Below are positions 50,123 to 61,694 of a stretch of DNA of 64,000 bases, piece by piece. Position numbers and translations under genes: made by a program. Position 1 is the first letter of the stretch. Every line of letters begins with the position of its first letter. This stretch comes from Paraburkholderia ultramafica (lineage in GTDB: Bacteria > Pseudomonadota > Gammaproteobacteria > Burkholderiales > Burkholderiaceae): the NCBI RefSeq assembly GCF_902859915.1, contig NZ_CADIKK010000006.1:62001-126000 (forward strand), written 5' to 3'. The notes beneath the pieces are model-generated. The model saw nothing but the letters and a program-made list of their open reading frames with translations, had not been told where the DNA came from and did no database searches.

Positions 50123-50213
50123 CGAGCCACGCCAACATGTCGGCAGACAGGACGCCGCCGCGCGCGGCGGTGTTTGTCTGCGCTGCGCAATCTACTGCGA
50201 ACCGGGAGCCAAT

Positions 50214-50765
50214 GTGACTCGCAGATCGTTTTTGACGCTGGCTTGCAGCGTGATGATGTTGTCGGCCTGCGGCTTCCAGTTGCGCGGCCAGCAGGACTAC
50301 GCATTCAAGCGCCTCTATGTTGCCGGCGGTTCGCCGGCAGCGGCCGCACGGCTGACGCGCATGGTGCAAGGCGGCAGCGACACGGTCGTGGTCAGTTCGC
50401 CTGCGAATGCCGACGCGTTGTTGCAAATTGCACAGAATCGCAGCCAGAGCACGCTGACGCTGAACACGCTCGGGGTAGTCCAGGAGTATCAGCTGAATCT
50501 GTCAATGATTTACACGCTCACCGGCAAGGACGGTACCGTGTTGATTCCGCAGAGCGTGATCGCGCTGAACCGCGCGATGACCTATAGCGACCAGTTCTCG
50601 CAAGCAAAGGCCGCGGAGGCCGATATTCTCTTTGCCGACATGGAGAGCGACGCGATCGACCAGCTGATTCGCCGCCTGGGGGTCGTGCGCTCGCTGAATC
50701 CGGGGCCGGGCGAAGGCGTGCCGGCCATCGCGCCGCGCGCGCCGTTGCCGCCGCCGCCGCTGTGA
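50214..50765 (+). CDS. lptE: LPS-assembly lipoprotein LptE
   Basis: A 183-residue outer-membrane lipoprotein starting with GTG. The lipobox LSAC is followed by GFQLRGQ, the typical LptE mature start. The domain continues to about residue 165 and ends with a proline-rich tail. With LptD it inserts lipopolysaccharide in the outer leaflet. It lies between leuS and holA as in most relatives. Confidence 0.93.
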   Translation: MTRRSFLTLACSVMMLSACGFQLRGQQDYAFKRLYVAGGSPAAAARLTRMVQGGSDTVVVSSPANADALLQIAQNRSQSTLTLNTLGVVQEYQLNLSMIYTLTGKDGTVLIPQSVIALNRAMTYSDQFSQAKAAEADILFADMESDAIDQLIRRLGVVRSLNPGPGEGVPAIAPRAPLPPPPL

Positions 50766-50819
50766 GCGTCACGCCGTGTTCGACTTGCCGCACCTGTTCA
50801 ACCTTGCGGATCGGTAGCC

Positions 50820-51938
50820 ATGCAGCTGCGAATTGACGCGCTCGAAGCGCATCTCGCGAAGGGACTCGCCGGACTGTACGTCGTGTACGGCGACGAGCAC
50901 CTGCTCGCGCAGGAAGCGTGCGACCGGATTCGCGCGACGGCGCGCGCGGCCGGCTTCACCGACCGTTCGGTGTTCACGGTCGAGCGCGGTTTCGACTGGA
51001 GCTCGCTGCTGGGCGCGAGCCAGTCGATGTCGCTGTTCGGCGACCGTCAACTGGTCGAGCTGCGCATTCCGTCGGGCAAGCCCGGCAAGGAAGGCGCGGA
51101 TGCGCTGAAGGCGCTCGCCGCCGCCGTCAACGACGACGTGCTGACCATGGTCACGTTGCCGCGGCTCGATGCGGCCACGCAAAAGTCCGCTTGGTTCACG
51201 GCGCTCGCCGATGCGGGCGTCGCGTTGAAGATCGATCCGGTCGAGCGCGCGCAGTTGCCGAACTGGGTCGGTCAGCGGCTCGCGGCGCAGGGCCAGCGAG
51301 TCGTCGCCGGCGAAGAAGGGCGGCGCGCGCTGGCGTTCATCGCCGAACGGGTGGAAGGCAATCTGCTTGCCGCGCATCAGGAAATCCAGAAGCTCGGGCT
51401 GTTGTATCCGGCCGGTTCGTTGAGCTTCGAACAGATTCAGGACGCCGTGCTCAACGTCGCGCGTTATGACGTCTTCAAGTTGAACGAGGCCATGCTGGCG
51501 GGTGACGTCGGCCGTTTGGCGCGCATGCTCGACGGGCTGCGCGGCGAGGGCGAGGCCGCGGTGCTGGTGTTGTGGGCGGTCGTCGAAGAAGTGCGCACGT
51601 TGTTGCGGATCAAGCGCGGCGTCGCGGCCGGCAAGCCGCTCGCGATGCTGGTGCGCGACAACCGCGTGTGGGGTCCGCGGGAACGGCTGATCGGGCCGGC
51701 GCTGTCGCGCGTGACCGAAGGCGCGCTGGAAAAAGCGCTCGCTTTGGCGGCGCGGCTGGATCGGCAGGTGAAGGGTTTGTCCGGCGGCACGCCGGGCAAT
51801 CATCGCAACGACCCGCCGCCCGATCCGTGGGACGGCCTGTTCGAACTGGCGATGACGGTGGCCGCGCCGAAAACGGCGTCAGTGCCGCCGCCGCGACCTC
51901 GGGCCGGAGCCAGTGCGCCGGCGCGAAGGCCAGGCTGA
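50820..51938 (+). CDS. holA: DNA polymerase III delta subunit
   Basis: A 372-residue clamp-loader subunit. Recognisable parts are GLYVVYGDEHLLAQEA at the N-terminus, MVTLPRLDAATQKSAWF in the centre and AAHQEIQKLGLLYPAGSL later, as in HolA. It opens the beta clamp in replication. The last 20 residues are Pro/Ala-rich and basic. It follows lptE by 54 bases. Confidence 0.94.
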   Translation: MQLRIDALEAHLAKGLAGLYVVYGDEHLLAQEACDRIRATARAAGFTDRSVFTVERGFDWSSLLGASQSMSLFGDRQLVELRIPSGKPGKEGADALKALAAAVNDDVLTMVTLPRLDAATQKSAWFTALADAGVALKIDPVERAQLPNWVGQRLAAQGQRVVAGEEGRRALAFIAERVEGNLLAAHQEIQKLGLLYPAGSLSFEQIQDAVLNVARYDVFKLNEAMLAGDVGRLARMLDGLRGEGEAAVLVLWAVVEEVRTLLRIKRGVAAGKPLAMLVRDNRVWGPRERLIGPALSRVTEGALEKALALAARLDRQVKGLSGGTPGNHRNDPPPDPWDGLFELAMTVAAPKTASVPPPRPRAGASAPARRPG

Positions 51939-52267
51939 TGCGCAACGCGAAGCAGCGTTGGTTAGCTTCGCGGGCGGCTCGGCAAGTGCGGAGCCGTCAG
52001 CCCGTGGTGTCTCGATGAGTGCTCGCGCCAGCCACCGCGTTTGGCCCGCAGTTGCCACCACGTTTGACACCGCATTGGACATCCCAGTCGCCATCGCATT
52101 GGCCACTGCAGTGGCCACATCAGGCAGACGCGGCTTCGACCCAGCCAGGCAACGCACGCCGCCGCCGCCGCGAGCAAAGCATCCGCACCCGACTTACAAT
52201 CGTTGCTTCTTTCGCTAATCCTGCCAGTCCGCCGCACGTCGACGTGCGCGGAACCACGAGAATGACC
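51939..52267 (+). other. Intergenic region before proA
   Basis: I see no gene here. It contains an 18-base perfect palindrome, TGGCCACTGCAGTGGCCA, at 52100-52117, flanked by imperfect copies of a GCATTGG/CCACC-rich motif, and a TACAAT -10-like hexamer at 52195-52200 that probably serves proA. Confidence 0.5.
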
Positions 52268-53539
52268 ATGGATATCGAGCAGTACATGACCGACCTCGGC
52301 CGTCGCGCCCGCCAAGCTTCGCGCGCGATGGCGCGGGCCTCGACGGCGGCGAAGAACGCCGCGCTCGCCGCCGTCGCGCAGGCCATCGAGCGCGATGCCG
52401 CGCTGCTCAAGGAAGCCAACGCCCGCGACGTCGCGCGCGCTCGCGACAAAGGGCACGACGCCGCGTTCATCGACCGTCTGACGCTGTCGGACAAAGCGCT
52501 GAAGACGATGGTCGAAGGCTTGCGGCAGGTCGCGGCACTGGCCGACCCGATCGGCGAGATCAGCAATCTGAAGTACCGGCCGAGCGGCATTCAGGTCGGC
52601 CAGATGCGTGTGCCGCTCGGGGTGATCGGCATCATCTACGAATCGCGTCCGAACGTGACGATCGACGCCGCAGCGCTGTGTCTGAAGTCCGGCAACGCGA
52701 CGATTCTGCGCGGCGGTTCGGAAGCGCTCGAATGCAACACCGCGCTGGCGAAGCTGATCGGCGAAGGTCTGGAAGCCGCCGGTTTGCCGCAGGACGCGGT
52801 GCAGGTGGTCGCCACTTCGGATCGGGCGGCGGTCGGCAAGCTGATCACGATGACCGAATACGTCGACGTAATCGTGCCGCGCGGCGGCAAGAGCCTGATC
52901 GAGCGGCTGATGAACGAAGCGCGCGTGCCGATGATCAAGCACCTCGACGGCATCTGCCACGTGTATGTCGACGACCGTGCGGATCTGGCCAAAGCGCTGA
53001 CCGTCTGCGACAACGCGAAGACGCACCGCTACGGCACCTGCAACACGATGGAAACGCTGCTGGTCGCGCGCGGCATTGCTGCTGAAGTGCTGCCGCCGCT
53101 CGGCAAGCTCTATCGCGGCAAGGACGTCGAGCTGCGCGTGGACGCGGCAGCGCGTGCAGTGCTGACGGATGCGGGCGTGGGTCCGCTCGTCGATGCCACC
53201 GAGGAAGACTGGCGCACCGAATACCTCGCGCCGGTGCTCGCGATCAAGGTGGTCGACGATCTCGACGCGGCGATCGACCACATCAACACCTACGGCTCGC
53301 AACACACTGACGCGATCGTCACGGAAGACCACGATCGTGCGATGCGCTTCTTGCGCGAAGTGGATTCGGCCAGCGTGATGGTCAACGCGTCGACGCGTTT
53401 CGCCGACGGCTTCGAATTCGGCCTGGGCGCGGAGATCGGCATCTCGAACGACAAGTTGCACGCGCGCGGTCCGGTCGGTCTCGAAGGGTTGACGTCGCTC
53501 AAATACGTCGTGCTGGGTCACGGCGAAGGCCGTCAATAA
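52268..53539 (+). CDS. proA: Gamma-glutamyl phosphate reductase
   Basis: A 423-residue NADPH-dependent aldehyde-dehydrogenase-fold enzyme of proline synthesis. Motifs: [43 protein letters not shown] and the active-site Cys in [14 protein letters not shown] use the ATG at 52268 ([11 protein letters not shown]); another lies two codons upstream. The partner kinase ProB is not here. Confidence 0.96.
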   Translation: MDIEQYMTDLGRRARQASRAMARASTAAKNAALAAVAQAIERDAALLKEANARDVARARDKGHDAAFIDRLTLSDKALKTMVEGLRQVAALADPIGEISNLKYRPSGIQVGQMRVPLGVIGIIYESRPNVTIDAAALCLKSGNATILRGGSEALECNTALAKLIGEGLEAAGLPQDAVQVVATSDRAAVGKLITMTEYVDVIVPRGGKSLIERLMNEARVPMIKHLDGICHVYVDDRADLAKALTVCDNAKTHRYGTCNTMETLLVARGIAAEVLPPLGKLYRGKDVELRVDAAARAVLTDAGVGPLVDATEEDWRTEYLAPVLAIKVVDDLDAAIDHINTYGSQHTDAIVTEDHDRAMRFLREVDSASVMVNASTRFADGFEFGLGAEIGISNDKLHARGPVGLEGLTSLKYVVLGHGEGRQ

Positions 53540-53611
53540 AGCCGCGATAATTCGCGGGAGCGGGCAGGCGAGCGCGCCTGCCTATGCCACCACGCTGCAT
53601 GAGGACCGCTG

Positions 53612-54028
53612 ATGCTTTGGGTAAAGACGTTTCACATCGTATTGATTGCCTCCTGGTTCGCCGGCCTGTTCTATTTGCCGCGCATCTTCGTCAATCTGGC
53701 GATGGAAACGGAACCCGCTGCGACCGCGCGACTCCTGATCATGGCCCGCAAGCTGTTCCGCTTCATGACCTTCATCGCGGTGCCGGCCCTCGCATGTGGA
53801 CTGTGGCTGTGGCTGGTGATCGGCATCGGCAGCGGACAGGGCTGGATTCACGCGAAGGTCGGTGTGGTGGTGCTGTTGATCGTCTATCACGCGTATTGCG
53901 GCGTGCTGCTGCGGACTTTCGAGCGCGGCGAGAATCGTCGCTCGGACAAGTGGTATCGGATGTTCAATGAACTGCCGGTATTGGGGATGCTCGCGGCGGT
54001 CGCGCTGGCCGTGATCAAGCCGTTCTGA
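53612..54028 (+). CDS. hemJ: HemJ-type protoporphyrinogen oxidase / CopD-family membrane protein
   Basis: A 138-residue protein with four predicted membrane helices. The N-terminal KTFHIVLIASWFAGLFYLPR carries the conserved His of the UPF0093/HemJ family, and WIHAKVGVVVLLIVYHAY carries the second conserved His/Lys region. HemJ oxidises protoporphyrinogen IX in bacteria lacking HemG/HemY. It follows proA by 72 bases and converges with hexR. Confidence 0.88.
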   Translation: MLWVKTFHIVLIASWFAGLFYLPRIFVNLAMETEPAATARLLIMARKLFRFMTFIAVPALACGLWLWLVIGIGSGQGWIHAKVGVVVLLIVYHAYCGVLLRTFERGENRRSDKWYRMFNELPVLGMLAAVALAVIKPF

Positions 54029-54073
54029 TTGCGATGCCTGGCCGCAAGGCCTGAGCTTCATTTTCCCCATGCG

Positions 54074-54919
54074 TCACCCGCGCGAGTCCACCCGGCGCCG
54101 GTGAATCACCTCCTTGGTCTGCGCGAGCTTTTCCAGCAGCTCCGGTCCACGGCTGAGCGCCACACCCACCGCCAGAATATCGCCGATCGCCAGATGCGAG
54201 ACGCGCGAGGTCATCGGCGAAAAGATATCCGTGTCCTCATCGACGTTCGCGAACAGGCCCACCGTCGCGAGCCGCGCGAGCGGCGAATTGCCGTGCGTGA
54301 TCGCGATCACTTTCGCGCCCGCGTTGAGCGCGGCTTTCGCGGCGTCGATGATGTCACGCGTGCGGCCGGTGTTCGAGATCGCGACCACGACGTCGCCTTC
54401 GCCCAGCAGCGCCGCCGACATCAGAAACGTATGCGGGTCCGAATACGCGACGCTCGGCATGCCGAGCCGAAAGAACTTGTGCTGCACGTCGAGCGCGGCG
54501 ATCCCCGAGCCGCCCGCGCCGTAGAACTCGATGCGCCGCGCCCGCGCGAGCATGTCGATCGCCGCCGCCACGCTGTCCGTCGACAGGTTGTTGCGCACCT
54601 GAATCAGCGCGCCGATGGTCCGGTCGAGCACCTTCGCGGCGACGCCCGGCGTCGGCTCGTCGGGCCGCACGTCGCGGTAGACGGCGGGCACCTCGGCGGC
54701 AATCCCCTGCGCGAGCCGGATCTTGAACTCGCGAAACCCCGAAAAACCGAGCGCATGACAGAACCGCGCGATGGTCGGCTGGCTGACGCCCGCGCGGGCG
54801 GCGACTTCGGTCATCGACAGGTCGAGCACCTCGCGCGGGGACTCGATCACGTAATCGGCCAGCTTGCGCTCGGACGGGCGCAGCTGGTCGCGCATCTCTT
54901 CCACCTGGGACAGCATCAT
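54074..54919 (-). CDS. hexR: HexR-type RpiR-family regulator of Entner-Doudoroff genes
   Basis: A 281-residue repressor. The RpiR helix-turn-helix (LRPSERKLADYVIESPREVL, then MTEVAARAGVSQPTIARFCH) is followed by a SIS sugar-phosphate domain (EFYGAGGSGIAALDVQHKF, DVVVAISNTGRTRDIIDAA). HexR senses 2-keto-3-deoxy-6-phosphogluconate, the product of Edd, whose gene is divergent here. I start at 54919; an open frame continues upstream but the family N-terminus is MMLSQVEEMRDQLRPSER. Confidence 0.92.
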   Translation of the reverse strand: MMLSQVEEMRDQLRPSERKLADYVIESPREVLDLSMTEVAARAGVSQPTIARFCHALGFSGFREFKIRLAQGIAAEVPAVYRDVRPDEPTPGVAAKVLDRTIGALIQVRNNLSTDSVAAAIDMLARARRIEFYGAGGSGIAALDVQHKFFRLGMPSVAYSDPHTFLMSAALLGEGDVVVAISNTGRTRDIIDAAKAALNAGAKVIAITHGNSPLARLATVGLFANVDEDTDIFSPMTSRVSHLAIGDILAVGVALSRGPELLEKLAQTKEVIHRRRVDSRG

Positions 54920-54952
54920 CGGAAATCTCGCACTATGCTGAAGAATGCGTGG

Positions 54953-54989
54953 ACTATATCTGATTGCAGAAAAAGGTACAAAAACTACA
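54953..54989 (-). promoter_or_regulatory. hexR promoter with overlapping HexR-like box
   Basis: On the minus strand TTGTAC (54981-54976) and TATAGT (54958-54953) are 17 bases apart. The box TGTAGTTTTTGTACC (54989-54975, minus sense) covers the -35 element; it matches 12 of 15 positions of the known HexR motif and predicts self-repression. Confidence 0.65.
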
Positions 54990-55097
54990 TATTCGGTTCT
55001 AGGTGTATTCCCCAGGTTTTTGTCATTCACCGCTAGTGGGCGGCCAGTAAGGCGATGCGGAGTGCCGTGAGATGCGGCGGTGCAACAGGAATTGGCG

Positions 55098-55126
55098 TTG
55101 CGATCGTGTAGTTTTTCTACTAAGAT
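55098..55126 (+). promoter_or_regulatory. edd promoter with HexR-like box
   Basis: TTGCGA (55098-55103) and TAAGAT (55121-55126) are 17 bases apart. TGTAGTTTTTCTACT (55107-55121) fills the spacer and matches 13 of 15 positions of the HexR motif, a position expected to block RNA polymerase. Confidence 0.7.
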
Positions 55127-55211
55127 GACGTCGTCAGTTGAACCGACGCCCCCCGCGATACCTACCTGGCATTGTGCCCGTGCACCTCCAGCCAGCGACG
55201 AAGGAGCTCCG

Positions 55212-57158
55212 ATGGTTTCCCCGCATTCGCAATTGTTGAAGGTCACGAAGCGCGTGATCGAGCGCAGCAAGCCGACGCGTGACGCGTATCTGGCCCGCAT
55301 CCATCACGCGCAAGGCAAATTCCCGGCGCGCGGCGCGCTCTCGTGCGCCAATCTGGCCCACGGTTTCGCCGGTCTCGAGGGCAACGACAAGCTCGTCATC
55401 AAGCAGATTCGCGAGCCGAACATCGGCATCGTGTCCGCGTACAACGAAATGCTGTCGGCCCACGCGCCGTACAAAAACTACCCGGACATCATCAAGCAGG
55501 CCGCGCGTGAAAACGGCGGCGTCGCGCAATTCGCGGGCGGCGTGCCGGCCATGTGCGACGGCATCACGCAGGGCAATGCGGGCATGGAGCTGTCGCTGTT
55601 CTCGCGCGAAGTGATCGCGATGAGCACGGCGGTCGCACTCACGCACAACATGTTCGACGCCGCGCTGTGCCTCGGCATCTGCGACAAGATCGTGCCGGGT
55701 CTCTTGATCGGCGCGCTGCAGTTCGGCCATCTGCCGATTATCTTCGTGCCGGCCGGCCCGATGGCGAGCGGCCTGTCCAACGACGACAAAGCCAAGACAC
55801 GGCAACAGTTCGCGACCGGCCAGTGCGGCCGCGACGCGCTGCTCGAAGCCGAAGCCGCCGCGTATCACAGCCACGGCACCTGCACGTTCTACGGCACCGC
55901 GAACAGCAATCAGATGCTGATGGAAGTGATGGGCCTGCATCTGCCGGGTTCGGCCTTCGTGCATCCGCATACGCCGCTGCGCGACGCGCTCACCGCGCAG
56001 GCCGCGCGCCGCGTGCTCGATCTGACGGTGGAGCGCGGCCACTACATGCCGATCGGCCACGTGGTCGACGAGCGGGCGGTGGTCAACGGCATCGTTGCGT
56101 TGCTGGCGACGGGCGGCTCGACCAACCACACGCTGCATCTGGTTGCGATCGCTCGCGCGGCGGGCATCGTGATCGACTGGGACGACTTCGATACGCTGTC
56201 GCAAGTGGTGCCGCTGCTCGCGAAGATCTATCCGAATGGCAAGGCCGACGTCAATCACTTCCACGCGGCCGGCGGCGTCGCATTCCTCGTGCGCAATCTG
56301 CTGGAAGGCGGCTTGCTGCATGAAGACGTGAACACCGTCGCGGGCAAGGGATTGAAGCATTACACCGAAGAGCCGAAGCTGCTCGACGGCAAGCTGCAAT
56401 GGGTACCAGGCGCGCAAGCCAGCGAAGACACGGCGGTGCTGCGCGGCATCAAGGAGCCGTTCCAGCCGGACGGCGGTTTGCGTCTGATGCAGGGCAAGCT
56501 CGGCCGCGGCGTGATCAAGATTTCGGCGGTGGCGGCGCAGCATCGCAAGGTGAAGGCACCGGCGATCGTGTTCGATTCGCAGGAAGCCGTGCAGGAGGCT
56601 TTCGACAACGGCGAGCTGAAGCGCGATTTCATCGCCGTGGTGCGCTTCCAGGGCGCGCGGGCAAACGGCATGCCTGAGCTGCATCGTTTGACGCCGCTGC
56701 TGGGTGTGTTGCAGGATCAAGGCTTCCATGTCGCGCTGGTGACCGACGGCCGCATGTCGGGTGCGTCGGGCAAGGTGCCGGCGGTGATTCACCTGTCGCC
56801 GGAAGCGTTGCTGCAAGGCCCGATCGGCAAGGTGCGCAGCGGCGACATGCTGGTGATCGACGCCGAAGCGGGTGTGCTCGACATCGAGATCGACGCGGCC
56901 GAATGGGCGGCACGGCCAGGTGCCGAGCCGAAGCATCAGGCGGAAAACGAAGTCGGCTTCGGCCGCGAACTGTTCGGCGTATTCCGCGCGGCGGCGGCGC
57001 CCGCGGAGCAGGGCGCGTCGGTGTTCGGCAGGATGGTGGGCGAACACGCCGAGCCGCATGCGGGTCAGCACGCAAGCTCGCACGCGGCGCACCATGGCGA
57101 AGCGGCCAAAGCGCATACCGACAAACACAAACACACAAGCACCACTCAAGCCAGCTAA
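55212..57158 (+). CDS. edd: 6-phosphogluconate dehydratase with His-rich C-terminal tail
   Basis: A 648-residue Fe-S dehydratase making 2-keto-3-deoxy-6-phosphogluconate. AAGGAG precedes the ATG at 55212. Motifs: [67 protein letters not shown] and [14 protein letters not shown], which include the cluster cysteines. About 38 extra residues at the end (611-648) contain nine histidines; E. coli Edd has 603 residues. It is followed by eda after 26 bases. Confidence 0.96.
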   Translation: MVSPHSQLLKVTKRVIERSKPTRDAYLARIHHAQGKFPARGALSCANLAHGFAGLEGNDKLVIKQIREPNIGIVSAYNEMLSAHAPYKNYPDIIKQAARENGGVAQFAGGVPAMCDGITQGNAGMELSLFSREVIAMSTAVALTHNMFDAALCLGICDKIVPGLLIGALQFGHLPIIFVPAGPMASGLSNDDKAKTRQQFATGQCGRDALLEAEAAAYHSHGTCTFYGTANSNQMLMEVMGLHLPGSAFVHPHTPLRDALTAQAARRVLDLTVERGHYMPIGHVVDERAVVNGIVALLATGGSTNHTLHLVAIARAAGIVIDWDDFDTLSQVVPLLAKIYPNGKADVNHFHAAGGVAFLVRNLLEGGLLHEDVNTVAGKGLKHYTEEPKLLDGKLQWVPGAQASEDTAVLRGIKEPFQPDGGLRLMQGKLGRGVIKISAVAAQHRKVKAPAIVFDSQEAVQEAFDNGELKRDFIAVVRFQGARANGMPELHRLTPLLGVLQDQGFHVALVTDGRMSGASGKVPAVIHLSPEALLQGPIGKVRSGDMLVIDAEAGVLDIEIDAAEWAARPGAEPKHQAENEVGFGRELFGVFRAAAAPAEQGASVFGRMVGEHAEPHAGQHASSHAAHHGEAAKAHTDKHKHTSTTQAS

Positions 57159-57184
57159 GTGCTGCGGAAACAAGGAGTCTGACT

Positions 57185-57826
57185 ATGACGTCGAAAACAG
57201 TAAGCGAGATCGTGCGCCTCGGCCCGGTGATTCCGGTGCTCGCGTTCGACTCGGTCGAACAGGGCGAACACGTGTCGCGCGCGCTGCATGCAGGCGGCGT
57301 GAAGGTGCTGGAGATCACCTTGCGTACCGCTGCCGGCCTCGAAGCGATCGAGCGCGCGAGCCAGTTGGCCGACGACATCGTGGTCGGCGTCGGCACGATC
57401 ACGAAGCCCGAGCACTGCGCTCAGGCGAAGAAAGCCGGCGCGCAGTTCGGCGTCTCGCCGGGTCTGACGAAGGACATGCACAAGGCCGCGCAGGATGCGG
57501 GCTTGCCGCTGCTGCCGGGCGTGATGACGCCGACCGACATCATCAGCGCGCTGGAACTCGGCTACGAGATCGTGAAGTTTTTCCCGGCGCAGCAAGCCGG
57601 CGGCGTGCCGATGCTGCAGGCCTTCCAGGGTCCGTTCCCGACGCTGAAGTTCTGCCCGACCGGCGGCATCACGGCCGAGACGGCGACGCATTTCCTGTCG
57701 CTGCCGAACGTGGTTTGCGTGGGCGGTTCGTGGCTCACGCCGAAGGCCGCACTGGCCGCCCATAACTGGGACGAAGTCACGCGTCTTGCGCGAGCTGCCA
57801 GCCAGCTGGCCGCGCCGGCCCACTAA
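57185..57826 (+). CDS. eda: 2-dehydro-3-deoxy-phosphogluconate aldolase
   Basis: A 213-residue class I aldolase cleaving KDPG to pyruvate and glyceraldehyde 3-phosphate. GPVIPVLAFDS at the start, VGVGTITKPE, GVMTPTDIISALELG, and the Schiff-base lysine in VKFFPAQQAGG. It is transcribed with edd and ends before a terminator. It is a different paralogue from DgoA at 17504. Confidence 0.96.
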   Translation: MTSKTVSEIVRLGPVIPVLAFDSVEQGEHVSRALHAGGVKVLEITLRTAAGLEAIERASQLADDIVVGVGTITKPEHCAQAKKAGAQFGVSPGLTKDMHKAAQDAGLPLLPGVMTPTDIISALELGYEIVKFFPAQQAGGVPMLQAFQGPFPTLKFCPTGGITAETATHFLSLPNVVCVGGSWLTPKAALAAHNWDEVTRLARAASQLAAPAH

Positions 57827-57870
57827 GCGCCGCGCGCACGTCGCGCCGCACTATCAAGGCCGATGCAAAG

Positions 57871-57917
57871 GAGCCTCGTCGATACAGCCGTTCAGGCTGT
57901 CGCGCCGAGGCTCTTTT
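57871..57917 (+). terminator. Terminator of the edd-eda operon
   Basis: A two-part stem (GAGCCTCG 57871-57878 with 57906-57913; ACAGCC 57884-57889 with 57895-57900) is followed by TTTT. Bases 57918-58076 hold only the gntP leader. Confidence 0.75.
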
Positions 57918-58076
57918 GTGATTAGCGCAATGGATTCTCGCGCGCTTTCAGAAAACAAACAGTAAAATTCAGCGTCCGCGCGGTCAGCCGGGTTTTCCGG
58001 CGTCGCGCAGGTCGCCGTGAGACGAAGTGCCGGCCGTGCTCCGCACTCATAATCAATAACGCACAGGAGGAGCTTC

Positions 58077-59456
58077 ATGGAAGCTGTCCACGGCAGCATG
58101 CTGCTGGTTTACGCGGTGATCGCCATCGCCATGCTGATCTTGCTGATCACGCGCTACAAGGTTTATCCGTTCCTCGTTCTGATCATCGTGTCGCTGCTGC
58201 TGGGTCTGGCAGTCGGCATGCCGATGGCGACCATCGTCAAATCGTTCGAGACCGGTAACGGCAACACGCTCGGACACATTGCCATCGTGGTCGGTCTCGG
58301 CACGATGCTCGGCAAGATGATGGCCGAGTCGGGCGGCGCCGAGCGCATCGCCACCACACTGATCAATCTGTTTGGCGAGAAACACATCCACTGGGCCATG
58401 ATGGTCGTCGCGATCATCGTCGGTTTGCCGGTGTTCTTCGAGGTCGGTTTCGTGCTGCTGATTCCGATCGCGTTCAACGTCGCGCGGCGCACCAATAAAT
58501 CGCTGCTGCTGGTGGGCTTGCCGATGGTCGCGGGTCTGTCCGTCGTGCACGGCCTGTTGCCGCCGCACCCGGCCGCGATGCTCGCGGTGCAGGCGTATCA
58601 CGCGGACATCGGCAGGACGATCGCCTATGGGCTGATCGTCGGCGTGCCGACCGCGATGGTCGCCGGCCCGCTGTTTGCGCTGATGATCAGCCGCTATGTC
58701 CAGCTGCCGAAGGAAAACCCGCTGGCCGCGCAATTTCTCGGCGACGGCGACGCCCCGGCAAAAGCCGGCGCGGCAGTGAAGCGCGAATTGCCAGGCTTTG
58801 GCGTCACGCTGTTCACGGTGCTGCTGCCGGTGATCCTGATGCTGGTCGGCAGCTGGGCCGATCTGATCTCCACGCCGAAGACCTTGCCGAACGATCTGCT
58901 GCGCTTCTTCGGCAACACCGACGTCGCGCTGTTGACGGCCGTGCTCGTCAGCTTCTGGACTTTCGGTGCGAGCCGTGGCTTCACGCGCGATCAGATCCAG
59001 AAGTTCTGCGGCGAATGTCTCGCGCCGATCGCGGGCATTACGCTGATCGTGGGCGCGGGCGGCGGTTTCGGCCGCGTGCTGTTGGATAGCGGCATTTCGA
59101 AGGAAATCGTCAATGCGGCGACCTCGGTGCATATGTCGCCGCTGCTGTTCGGCTGGCTCGTCGCGGCGCTGATCCGTCTCGCGACCGGTTCGGCCACGGT
59201 GGCGATGACCACCGCCGTCGGTATCGTCGCACCGATCGCGGCGGCCAGCGCGGTGCAGGTCAAGCCGGAACTGCTGGTGCTGGCCACCGGCTCGGGCTCG
59301 CTGATCTTCTCGCACGTGAACGACGGCGGCTTCTGGCTGATCAAGGAGTACTTCGGCATGACGGTGGGGCAGACCTTCAAGACATGGTCGCTCCTCGAGA
59401 CCATCATCTCGCTGATGGGTTTGGCCTTGACCTTCGCGCTCGCGGCGGTCCTGTAA
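58077..59456 (+). CDS. gntP: Gluconate:proton symporter, GntP family
   Basis: A 459-residue membrane protein of about 12 hydrophobic segments. Family motifs: GNTLGHIAIVVGLGTMLGKM, ESGGAERIA, GLPVFFEVGFVLLIPI, HGLLPPHPAAM, and near the end SHVNDGGFWLIKEYFGMTV. It imports gluconate, which GntK encoded ten bases after its stop phosphorylates for Edd/Eda. Confidence 0.95.
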   Translation: MEAVHGSMLLVYAVIAIAMLILLITRYKVYPFLVLIIVSLLLGLAVGMPMATIVKSFETGNGNTLGHIAIVVGLGTMLGKMMAESGGAERIATTLINLFGEKHIHWAMMVVAIIVGLPVFFEVGFVLLIPIAFNVARRTNKSLLLVGLPMVAGLSVVHGLLPPHPAAMLAVQAYHADIGRTIAYGLIVGVPTAMVAGPLFALMISRYVQLPKENPLAAQFLGDGDAPAKAGAAVKRELPGFGVTLFTVLLPVILMLVGSWADLISTPKTLPNDLLRFFGNTDVALLTAVLVSFWTFGASRGFTRDQIQKFCGECLAPIAGITLIVGAGGGFGRVLLDSGISKEIVNAATSVHMSPLLFGWLVAALIRLATGSATVAMTTAVGIVAPIAAASAVQVKPELLVLATGSGSLIFSHVNDGGFWLIKEYFGMTVGQTFKTWSLLETIISLMGLALTFALAAVL

Positions 59457-59466
59457 GGAGCTTTCG

Positions 59467-59961
59467 ATGATACTGATCGCAATGGGCGTGTCGGGCGCCG
59501 GCAAGTCGAGAATCGGTGAAATGCTGGCAGAGCGCCTGCACTGCGCGTTCACCGACGGCGACGCGTTTCACAGCGCCGCCAACAAGGAGAAGATGCACCA
59601 CGGCATTCCGCTCACCGACGAAGACCGTTGGCCGTGGCTGAAAACCATCCGCGCCGCGATCGAAGAGAAGCGGAAGGCGGGCGAGACGGCGGTGTTCACA
59701 TGTTCGTCGCTCAAGCGCTCGTATCGCGACATCCTGCGCGCGGGCGACAAGGACGTGTGCTTCGTCTATCTGAAGGGTTCGCGCGCAGTGCTCGAGCAGC
59801 GTCTGACCACTCGCACCGGCCATTTCTTCGATCCGTCGCTGCTGCAAAGTCAGCTCGATACGCTCGAAGAGCCGGGCGCGGATGAGGCGATCACGGTGAG
59901 CATCGAGCTGTCGCCGGAAGCGATCGTCGACGAGGTGCTCAAGCAGGTCGAAGCACGTTGA
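59467..59961 (+). CDS. gntK: Gluconokinase
   Basis: A 164-residue P-loop kinase making 6-phosphogluconate. The P-loop is GVSGAGKSRIG near the N-terminus. DGDAFHSAANKEKMHHGIPL, TDEDRWPWL and CSSLKRSYRD are GntK signatures. It completes the gluconate route into the adjacent Entner-Doudoroff genes. Confidence 0.96.
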   Translation: MILIAMGVSGAGKSRIGEMLAERLHCAFTDGDAFHSAANKEKMHHGIPLTDEDRWPWLKTIRAAIEEKRKAGETAVFTCSSLKRSYRDILRAGDKDVCFVYLKGSRAVLEQRLTTRTGHFFDPSLLQSQLDTLEEPGADEAITVSIELSPEAIVDEVLKQVEAR

Positions 59962-59985
59962 GCTTCTAACTCGCGCGTCGGGATG

Positions 59986-60016
59986 AAAAAAAGCCGCTCC
60001 TCGGAGCGGCTTTTTT
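59986..60016. terminator. Bidirectional terminator between gntK and purB
   Basis: GCCGCTC-CTCG-GAGCGGC with seven A residues before it and six T residues after it; usable from both sides of this convergent gene pair. It is nearly the same stem as the one at 39583. Confidence 0.9.
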
Positions 60017-60072
60017 ACGCCTGCCTCGCGCAGCGAGGCGAGGCGTGCGTGCATGAAGCATGAAGCGGCGAA

Positions 60073-61515
<1,443 letters not shown>

Positions 61516-61694
61516 TTACCACTGTGCGGGTGCCGGTCCGATCCTGGTCGTGATTTCGTCGCGATCTTTGCGGTGAAGCTCGTGCGCGTGTGCTGCGTTT
61601 CCAGTCCACGATCTGCGGATGCCGACAGCTCACGCCGTGCCCGCGCCGCTAGAATGCTGACTTCTTCCCTCACGCCCGGCAGCGCACCCCCCGC

